DNA of 11,546 bases from Candidatus Curtissbacteria bacterium RIFCSPLOWO2_01_FULL_37_9 (GTDB taxonomy: Bacteria; Patescibacteriota; Microgenomatia; Curtissbacterales; GWA2-41-24). Shown piece after piece: positions 6,126-11,546 of the stretch. The notes below the pieces were generated by a model, which was given only the letters and a program-made list of their open reading frames with translations, did not search any database and had not been told where the DNA came from. How positions within the stretch are numbered: the stretch's first letter is position 1; every line of letters begins with the position of its first letter. Both the position numbers and the translations under genes were made by a program. The stretch covers positions 15,719-27,264 of the forward strand of contig MFBN01000034.1 of assembly GCA_001776425.1 (NCBI GenBank), in the 5' to 3' direction.

Positions 6126-7865
6126 ATGAATAGAATTAAACTATTTCAAATTATTATTGCTATTATAGCTGTTCTTATTATTATCCGGCTTTTTTATTGG
6201 CAATTTATTTCCGATATATCAATAGGATCCGACGCATTTTTAAAAGAAACCGAAATTCCTGCATCACGCGGAGAAATCTATGCATCAGATAATTTCCCCC
6301 TTGTAGCTAACCAGGAGGCTTTTTTAATATATGGAAAGCCTCACGAGCTAAATCAGCCAGTGACTGATATTGCCAAAAAATTAGCTCCTAATTTAATATC
6401 CCCAAAATATGCTACTGTTTCTGCCGGACTTTCTGAAGCAGAATCACAAAAAAAAGACCAAGAAATAAAAGATAAGGAAGAAGAATTATCATCCAAACTT
6501 GAAAATAAAAATTTGTACTGGGTACAACTTGCAAGAAAAGTGCCTTCGGCTATTTATAAAAATATTCAGAATATGAAAATTCAGGGCTTAGGTTTTGAGA
6601 AAGATGAAAAGCGTAATTATCCGGAAGCTTCAATGGCTGCCCAACTTTTGGGTTTTGTAGGATATAACAAATTCGGACAGGATACGGGTTATTTTGGTTT
6701 AGAAGGATTCTGGGACCGTATTCTTAAAGGAAAAAGCGGTCGGTTAGGCCAAGAACAAGACCCTTTTGGTTTACCGATTTTAATAGGAAAATACCAACCT
6801 ATTAAACCCAAGAAAGGTTCGTCACTTTATCTTTCAATTGATCGCTCGATTCAGTTCATTGTAGAAAATGAGCTTAAAAACGCTGTTATAAAATATGGGG
6901 CCAAACAAGGAACGATAATAGTTGCTAATCCTTCAAACGGTCGTATTTTGGCAATGGCAACATATCCTACTTATGAACCAGAATTCAGGCTGGAATTTGA
7001 CGAGAATCTTTATAAAAATCCGGCTGTTGCAGATAATTTTGAACCCGGTTCTATTTTTAAATTAATTACCATGTCTGCTGCCTTAGACTCGTCGGTAATA
7101 GAACCTGATACCAGATGTTCTTGTAATGGACCAAGGCAAATAGGAGGTTTTGAAATATCAACTTGGAATAAAAAATATTATCCCAACTCTACAATGACTG
7201 AGGTTATACAGCATTCCGATAATGTCGGTATGACATTTGTTGCAGAAAAATTAGGTTTAAATAAATTTTATGAATACATACTTAAATTTGGGTTTTCTAA
7301 AGCAACGTCTATTGATTTACAAGGAGAGTCTGATGGATCTATAAGGCCAAAGAATGAATGGCGGGAGGTTGATTTGGCAACTGCTTCATTCGGACAAGGT
7401 ATTGCTATTACACCGATACAAATGGTGCAGGCGACTTCGGTAATTGCCAATGGAGGCAAGTTAATTAAACCGTCAATTGTTGTTAAAATTAAAAATAGCA
7501 GCAAAGAAGAAATATTGCAAACCGACGGAGGAAGGCGAATAATCAGTCAAAAAACAGCTGCCCAAGTAAAAGAAATGATGGTGAATGCCGTTCAAAACGG
7601 CGAAACAAAAGCTTTTGCCCCCAAAGATTTACGAATTGCAGGAAAAACCGGTACTGCCCAGGTACCAGTAGCTGGCCATTATGATCCCAATAAAACTATA
7701 GCCAGCTTTATTGGTTTTGCGCCTGCAGATGAGCCGAAATTCGTAATGCTAGTCAGATTTTCACAACCATCATCGTCACCGTATGGATCAGAGACTGCTG
7801 CGCCGACTTTTTTCATTATCGCTAAAAAATTATTTAATTATTTTGGTATTCCTCTTTCTAATTAA
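6126..7865 (+). CDS. ftsI: Class B penicillin-binding protein (FtsI/PBP2 type transpeptidase)
   Basis: This is a peptidoglycan DD-transpeptidase anchored in the membrane, acting outside the cell and probably at the septum given its place after ftsL. The 579 residues are a normal length. An N-terminal anchor spans about 7-27. The pedestal domain starts with ASRGEIYASD (46-55) and contains a charged, probably coiled-coil insert (about 104-129). The catalytic domain carries all three motifs: SIFK (309-312, nucleophile Ser309), SDN (364-366) and KTG (507-509, in AGKTGTAQVP). No PASTA domains follow. The Shine-Dalgarno GAGGGGG (6112-6118) lies seven bases before the ATG, the clearest in the window after mraZ and rsmH. 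The rod-type PBP2 (MrdA) is the alternative; cluster position favours FtsI. Confidence 0.93.
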   Translation: MNRIKLFQIIIAIIAVLIIIRLFYWQFISDISIGSDAFLKETEIPASRGEIYASDNFPLVANQEAFLIYGKPHELNQPVTDIAKKLAPNLISPKYATVSAGLSEAESQKKDQEIKDKEEELSSKLENKNLYWVQLARKVPSAIYKNIQNMKIQGLGFEKDEKRNYPEASMAAQLLGFVGYNKFGQDTGYFGLEGFWDRILKGKSGRLGQEQDPFGLPILIGKYQPIKPKKGSSLYLSIDRSIQFIVENELKNAVIKYGAKQGTIIVANPSNGRILAMATYPTYEPEFRLEFDENLYKNPAVADNFEPGSIFKLITMSAALDSSVIEPDTRCSCNGPRQIGGFEISTWNKKYYPNSTMTEVIQHSDNVGMTFVAEKLGLNKFYEYILKFGFSKATSIDLQGESDGSIRPKNEWREVDLATASFGQGIAITPIQMVQATSVIANGGKLIKPSIVVKIKNSSKEEILQTDGGRRIISQKTAAQVKEMMVNAVQNGETKAFAPKDLRIAGKTGTAQVPVAGHYDPNKTIASFIGFAPADEPKFVMLVRFSQPSSSPYGSETAAPTFFIIAKKLFNYFGIPLSN

Positions 7866-7891
7866 TTTATCCGTATTGATAATCAATGTTG

Positions 7892-7936
7892 TAATCTGCC
7901 TCATAAGTAATAAAATACGGCTTAATTAGCAGATTA
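7892..7936. repeat. Inverted repeat after ftsI
   Basis: TAATCTGC (7892-7899) is perfectly complementary to GCAGATTA (7929-7936) across a 29-base, AT-rich loop. A 5-bp ATTGA/TCAAT hairpin (7875-7879, 7883-7887) lies just upstream. There is no T-run, so a terminator is not supported. It may belong to the 5' flank of copy B; the flank of copy A also has a hairpin (3381-3406), but the sequences do not match. Confidence 0.4.
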
Positions 7937-7959
7937 AATGCCCTAAGATGCGTTTTTAA

Positions 7960-8067
7960 TAATCGCTTGCAGAAAACCCCCGAGTCTGACTCGGGGGATG
8001 AATGCACTAAAAGCGATTACATACTTTCGAGGTATTGGAAATTACATGTATAGTGCGGTTTTCTGCG
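7960..8067 (+). repeat. Structured repeat, copy B (possible non-coding RNA or hairpin-type mobile element)
   Basis: TAATCGCTT (7960-7968) pairs over 9 bp with AAGCGATTA (8011-8019). Inside, CCCCCGAGT (7977-7985) pairs perfectly with ACTCGGGGG (7989-7997). The unpaired bases between the stems, GCAGAA at the start and ATGAATGCACTA at the end, match copy A, as does the flank CATACTTTCGAGG (8020-8032). GCAGAAAACC (7969-7978) is also perfectly complementary to GGTTTTCTGC (8057-8066), so an H-type pseudoknot is possible. That pairing competes by two bases with the inner stem. An alternative downstream stem is TGTATA (8047-8052) with TATACA (8074-8079). No family recognised. Confidence 0.65.
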
Positions 8068-8095
8068 CTTTTGTATACAGTGCCATGCGGTCCTC

Positions 8096-8116
8096 GTCCT
8101 TCGATAAACTCAGGAC
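8096..8116. repeat. REP-like palindrome
   Basis: GTCCT (8096-8100) and AGGAC (8112-8116) enclose TCGATAAACTC. From memory, units of the form CTTCGATAA-CTCAGG recur as dispersed repeats in many bacterial genomes. It lies within the repeat cluster between ftsI and murE, in the stretch that separates copy B from its closing hairpin. Confidence 0.5.
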
Positions 8117-8146
8117 TGTGGGCCTAAAACTTAAAAAACAAAAACC

Positions 8147-8162
8147 TGCCTGCCGGTAGGCA
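8147..8162. repeat. Near-perfect 16-base palindrome
   Basis: TGCCTGCCGGTAGGCA is self-complementary apart from one G-T position. Closely related TGCCTGCCGGCAGGCA-type palindromes are, from memory, common dispersed repeats in CPR and some other bacterial genomes. It lies four bases before the hairpin at 8166. Confidence 0.5.
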
Positions 8163-8165
8163 AGG

Positions 8166-8186
8166 CCGAGGACTCTTAGTCCTCGG
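8166..8186. repeat. Hairpin matching the one after purF
   Basis: CCGAGGACT (8166-8174) and AGTCCTCGG (8178-8186) make a 9-bp stem with a 3-base loop, followed by AAGTTTAT. The hairpin at 3217-3237, read on the minus strand, has the same stem with one compensatory difference and the same AAGTTTAT tail. It could slow RNA polymerase, but the following bases are not a T-run. Confidence 0.65.
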
Positions 8187-8210
8187 AAGTTTATTCGAGT
8201 TTATGAACAG

Positions 8211-8238
8211 TTTGGAGCAGATGGTTTTGAATTATAAT
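8211..8238 (+). promoter_or_regulatory. Candidate promoter for murE and the downstream fusion gene
   Basis: TATAAT (8233-8238) is a perfect -10 hexamer. Sixteen bases upstream TTTGGA (8211-8216) is a weak -35 (three of six). The transcript would start about 50 bases before the murE ATG. The sequence is AT-rich, so a chance TATAAT is possible. A small GGGAT/ATCCC hairpin (8267-8271, 8275-8279) lies between this promoter and the gene. Confidence 0.4.
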
Positions 8239-8294
8239 TACAATATTTGGCAATTGATAATGTTTCGGGATTTTATCCCTAAATTTCTGTTAGA

Positions 8295-9551
8295 ATGCCT
8301 TTGTTTTTAATGTGGCAAAAGATTAAGAATATTTATCATTTAATACAGGCCATTTTCGCGAATTTATACTACGGTTTTCCTTCTAAAAAGCTGATAGTAA
8401 TTGGCGTAACCGGAACTGATGGTAAGACGACGACTGCTCACATGATTTATGAGATATTAAAATCTTCCGGGAAGAAAGTGTCACTCATTTCTTCGGTTTT
8501 TGCTGCAATTGGCAATAAATCATACGATACTGGATTCCATGTTACGACACCTGATCCGATTGCTTTACAAGGTTTTATTAAAAAGATAGCGGATAACGGT
8601 TCCAAATACCTGATATTAGAAGTTACATCTCACGGGTTGGATCAAAACCGTGTATTTGGAGTTAATTTTGAAATTGGGATTCTTACTAACATTACCCACG
8701 AGCATTTTGATTATCACAAAACTTATGATCAATATTTGAAAGCAAAAGCTAAGCTTTTTAAAAATGTTAAATACTCAATACTTAATATCGGGGATACGTC
8801 ATTTAGCCGGGTTAAAGAATTAGCTTCGGGAAAGATCCTGACTTATGGTAAATCCAAAAAAGCCGATATTAACTTAAACAACTTTCCCATAAAGTTGAAA
8901 CTTTTAGGAGATTATAATATTCAAAACGCACTTGCTGCAGCAGCAGCCTGCTCAATATTAGGTATAAGCAATCAAGCTATATTTGAAATACTGGAAAATT
9001 TTCAAGGGGTTATTGGCAGGATGGAGGAAATAAATTTAGGACAAGATTTCGAAGTAATTGTTGATTTTGCCCATACTCCAAATGCATTGACACAAGCGCT
9101 GAAGACCTTAAAGACAAAGGTATTGTTCCAGGCAAAACCTGTTTCCATCAGCAAAAATCCGAAGTCAAAAGTTATTGCAGTTTTTGGTGCTGCCGGCTTG
9201 CGTGATAGAAACAAAAGATCCTTAATGGGAGAAGCTGCAGCAAAATATGCTGATATATCAATCTTGACATCAGAAGATCCTAGGACAGAAAAAGTTGAAG
9301 ATATCTGCAATCAAATTTCTCAAGGATTAATTAAAAACCGAAAGCAGGAAAACAGAGATTTTTATTTTATTTATAATCGTACGAAAGCTATTCAATTTGC
9401 TATAAATTTGGCTCAAAAAGGCGATATTGTTGCGACTTTTGGGAAAAGTCATGAAAAGAGTATGTGTTACGGCAAACATGAATATCCTTGGGATGAATTT
9501 GCAACTGTCGAAAAGGCCCTTAAAGAAAGGTTAAATAATGAAAGAAAATAA
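8295..9551 (+). CDS. murE: MurE-type Mur ligase (UDP-MurNAc-L-Ala-D-Glu : diamino acid ligase)
   Basis: MurE adds the third residue of the peptidoglycan stem peptide in the cytoplasm, using ATP. Visible motifs: ATP loop VTGTDGKTTTA (38-48), HVTTPDP (82-88), EVTSHGLDQNRV (109-120), NITHEHFDYH (132-141), YLKAKAKLF with the lysine usually carbamylated (147-155), GDYNIQNALAA (205-215), GRMEE (241-245), DFAHTPNAL (257-265), TSEDPR (325-330) and GKSHE (383-387). The Arg of the DNPR/EDPR motif is typical of meso-diaminopimelate enzymes, so that substrate is inferred. At 418 residues it is shorter than the usual 480-500; the N-terminal UDP-binding domain is reduced to about 30 residues. No Shine-Dalgarno sequence is seen at the ATG. 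Its end overlaps the fusion gene by 14 bp. Confidence 0.92.
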   Translation: MPLFLMWQKIKNIYHLIQAIFANLYYGFPSKKLIVIGVTGTDGKTTTAHMIYEILKSSGKKVSLISSVFAAIGNKSYDTGFHVTTPDPIALQGFIKKIADNGSKYLILEVTSHGLDQNRVFGVNFEIGILTNITHEHFDYHKTYDQYLKAKAKLFKNVKYSILNIGDTSFSRVKELASGKILTYGKSKKADINLNNFPIKLKLLGDYNIQNALAAAAACSILGISNQAIFEILENFQGVIGRMEEINLGQDFEVIVDFAHTPNALTQALKTLKTKVLFQAKPVSISKNPKSKVIAVFGAAGLRDRNKRSLMGEAAAKYADISILTSEDPRTEKVEDICNQISQGLIKNRKQENRDFYFIYNRTKAIQFAINLAQKGDIVATFGKSHEKSMCYGKHEYPWDEFATVEKALKERLNNERK

Positions 9552-11546
9552 GCAGATATTGTCTATGAGTAGTGATGTTGCGGTGATTGTTCTGGCAGCG
9601 GGACAGGGAGTACGTATGAAATCAACGCTTTCTAAGGTTCTTCACCCAATTTTTGGTAAGTCAATGGTTTTAAGAACAATCGAAATTATTAAAAAAATTA
9701 ACCCCGGCCAAATTATCCTAGTTGCCAACCCGCAAAACGCCAATACGCTCAAAAAGTTATTCAGAAACTTTAGTGTAGTTATTCAACCTCATTCAAAGGG
9801 TACGGCTGATGCAACCAAATATGGACTTAAATATGTGAGGGAAAAAATTCGGACTATTACTGTTATCTATGGAGATGACAGCGCTTTTTACAAGCCCCAA
9901 ACAATAATTGATGTTTATCAGCATCATCTCAAATCAGGTGCAAAAATTACTTTTGTTACTGTAAAAAAAACTAAGCCTACCGGCCTTGGGCGCATTATAA
10001 GGAAAAACGGTAAGGCGATTGGAATAGTGGAAGAAAAAGATGCCACACCCCAGGAGAAATTAATCAATGAAGTTAATGACGGCCTTTATTTTTTTAAGAA
10101 AGATTGGCTTGCGAGCAATTTGTCAAAAATTTTGCCTTCACCAGCTAGCGGTGAGTATTACATTACAGATCTTATTGGGTTGGCTTTTAGCCAGAAGGAA
10201 AAAGTTACAACTTATCAACTTGCAAACGATTCCCAGTGGCATGGAATTAATACCCGCAAAGAGCTACTTCAGGCAACTGAAAAATTTCAAAAACGAATTC
10301 ATATTATGGGTATTGCCGGCGCCGGAGCGTCAGCTACAGCCGGAATTGCCAAAGGTTACGGTTTTCAAGTTTCAGGTTGTGATCTTAAAACTGACTCAGC
10401 CTATATCCAAAATCTTAAAGGGATTGATATTGAAAAAGGGCATAATCTTTCTCATCTGGTTTCGATTGGCCATTTAATCATTTCACCTGCAGTATTGGCA
10501 TTTAATCCGCAGGCTGCTGAAATTAAACAGGCTAAAAAAGAAAATATTTCCATTATCACATGGCAGGAGTTCCAGGGTAGATATCTACAAAAAAGTAAAT
10601 TTGTAATCGCTATAGCCGGTGCTTATGGTAAATCGACAACCACAGCCATGATCTCTAATATTCTTATTGATGCGGGATATGATCCGACTTGCGAGGTGGG
10701 GGCAACTGTTCTGAGCTGGGGCAATAACTTCCAAGTCGGAAAATCAAAATATTATGTTTGTGAGGCTGACGAATATAGAGATAATTTTTTAAATTACTCG
10801 GCTGATATAGCTGTAATCTTGAATATAGACTGGGATCATCCGGACTTTTTTAAATCACAAAAATCTGTAGAAAACTCTTTTAAAAAATTTGTCAGGAAAA
10901 TCAAAAATAATGGTTGGTTAATTACTACTGAACAAATCCGCCAAAAACTAAAAGATTCAATTCCTTCTAATGTAAATTTTGCAAGAATCAGCGATTATCA
11001 AACTGACAAACTTTCGATTATCGGCGATTTTCGAAAAGAAAATGTCTCTGCCGCATTAACTGTTGCCAAACTTTTGAATATCGATATTCTTAAGGCTAAA
11101 AAATCACTTTCTTCTTTTAGCGGACTTGGCCGCAGACTTGAGTATAAGGGAGAGATTGCCCATGTTAAAGTTTATGATGATTATGCTGTTCAGCCTTATA
11201 CTGTTCTGAAAACTGCAGATGCCCTTAAGAAAAAGTTTGCCAATCGAAGCATTGTTTTGGTTTTTGAACCGCATACTTTTTCGCGAATCAGTACTTTTTT
11301 TAAGCTGTTTGTCAAAAATCTTAAAAAAACCACAGTCGATGCTATTTATATTACCAATGTTTATCCTGCCCGTGAAAAAGGGAATCCTAAAATTTTGGCT
11401 CAAAAATTAACAGCTGCCATTGGTCCTAAAGCTCAATTTACTGGAACGATTGAACAAACTGCAGCTAAAATTAGGTCAAATAGTCATAACTTTGAGATAA
11501 TTTTAGGTATGGGTGCCGGTGATATATATAAACTTTGGGATTATCT
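9538..11546 (+). CDS. GlmU-type uridylyltransferase fused to MurC (UDP-MurNAc : L-alanine ligase), 3'-partial
   Basis: One frame without stops runs from ATG 9538 to the right edge (669 codons). Residues 13-250 are a GlmU-like pyrophosphorylase that makes UDP-GlcNAc: VLAAGQGVRM (18-27), SKVLHPI (32-38, catalytic-type Lys33), QPHSKGTADA (83-92), GDDS (112-115), SGEYYITDLI (204-213) and GINTR with the metal-ligand Asn238. The left-handed-helix acetyltransferase domain is absent. Residues 253-669 are MurC: MGIAGAGASATAG (257-269), ATP loop GAYGKSTTT (361-369, usually GTHGKTTT), CEADEYRDNF (408-417), NIDWDHPDF (429-437), GRRLEYKG (531-538), DDYAVQP (547-553, usually DDYAHHP), FEPHTFSR (576-583), and the near-terminal GMGAGDIYKL (657-666). 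Only a few residues are missing. It overlaps murE by 14 bp; AAAGG (9526-9530) precedes the start. ATG 9565 is an alternative start. Confidence 0.92.
   Translation, partial: MKENKQILSMSSDVAVIVLAAGQGVRMKSTLSKVLHPIFGKSMVLRTIEIIKKINPGQIILVANPQNANTLKKLFRNFSVVIQPHSKGTADATKYGLKYVREKIRTITVIYGDDSAFYKPQTIIDVYQHHLKSGAKITFVTVKKTKPTGLGRIIRKNGKAIGIVEEKDATPQEKLINEVNDGLYFFKKDWLASNLSKILPSPASGEYYITDLIGLAFSQKEKVTTYQLANDSQWHGINTRKELLQATEKFQKRIHIMGIAGAGASATAGIAKGYGFQVSGCDLKTDSAYIQNLKGIDIEKGHNLSHLVSIGHLIISPAVLAFNPQAAEIKQAKKENISIITWQEFQGRYLQKSKFVIAIAGAYGKSTTTAMISNILIDAGYDPTCEVGATVLSWGNNFQVGKSKYYVCEADEYRDNFLNYSADIAVILNIDWDHPDFFKSQKSVENSFKKFVRKIKNNGWLITTEQIRQKLKDSIPSNVNFARISDYQTDKLSIIGDFRKENVSAALTVAKLLNIDILKAKKSLSSFSGLGRRLEYKGEIAHVKVYDDYAVQPYTVLKTADALKKKFANRSIVLVFEPHTFSRISTFFKLFVKNLKKTTVDAIYITNVYPAREKGNPKILAQKLTAAIGPKAQFTGTIEQTAAKIRSNSHNFEIILGMGAGDIYKLWDY

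Noticed and set aside
7976..7997. Rho-independent terminator of ftsI
   Set aside because: The stem is strong, but it is followed by ATGAATGC, not a T-run, and the hairpin is part of copy B, nested in a larger fold.
9002..9310. 102-codon minus-strand frame inside murE
   Set aside because: It is a shadow of conserved MurE sequence on the other strand; the MurE motifs explain the DNA.
10067..10477. 136-codon plus-strand frame
   Set aside because: It lies inside the GlmU-MurC reading frame in another frame and shows no family motifs, while the long frame has clear motifs throughout this stretch.
11104..11403. 99-codon minus-strand frame inside the MurC domain
   Set aside because: It is antisense to conserved MurC motifs and has no recognisable features of its own.
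1..11546. Alternative genetic code (TGA as glycine, as in some CPR lineages)
   Set aside because: TGA ends mraZ and the first partial gene exactly where the next gene starts, and no conserved protein is interrupted by an in-frame TGA.

Overview
The window is AT-rich bacterial DNA. Every gene that looks intact lies on the + strand; the only minus-strand coding trace is a broken rpiB remnant. Standard stop codons are used, including TGA. The proteins are short and divergent versions of universal families. Gene starts overlap or often lack a clear Shine-Dalgarno sequence, and the intergenic spaces are full of small palindromes. Together this suggests a member of the Candidate Phyla Radiation (Patescibacteria), possibly the Microgenomates side. 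That placement is inference from style; no marker gene was compared.

Layout. Positions 1-197 hold the tail of a probably exported protein, overlapping a glycyl-tRNA synthetase (194-1507). After a promoter-like gap comes a PurF-type amidophosphoribosyltransferase (1620-3212). Positions 3213-3464 hold a terminator-like hairpin, a minus-strand structured repeat (copy A) and a possible 28-residue membrane peptide. Next is a small flavin-type split-barrel protein (3465-3926). The rpiB remnant (3916 to about 4138) lies tail to tail with it.

The rest is a division and cell-wall (dcw) cluster: mraZ, rsmH, an FtsL-like protein, a class B penicillin-binding protein (ftsI), murE, and one long reading frame that joins a GlmU-type uridylyltransferase to MurC and runs off the right edge. 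mraZ is preceded by a TTGACA promoter element, four TGGTG/A boxes at exact 10-bp spacing (a textbook MraZ operator layout), a long leader hairpin and three tandem related hairpins. The last of these contains the mraZ Shine-Dalgarno sequence. MraZ probably represses its own operon. RsmH methylates 16S rRNA. FtsL and FtsI act at the septum. The fusion protein and MurE make UDP-activated peptidoglycan precursors.

The 429-bp gap between ftsI and murE (7866-8294) holds no gene. It holds copy B of the structured repeat, several REP-like palindromes and a consensus TATAAT box.

The two most notable observations are these. First, copies A and B share conserved loop sequence while their stems differ by compensatory base changes, which is what a functional RNA or hairpin-recognised mobile element looks like. 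Second, GlmU and MurC domains sit in one uninterrupted reading frame.
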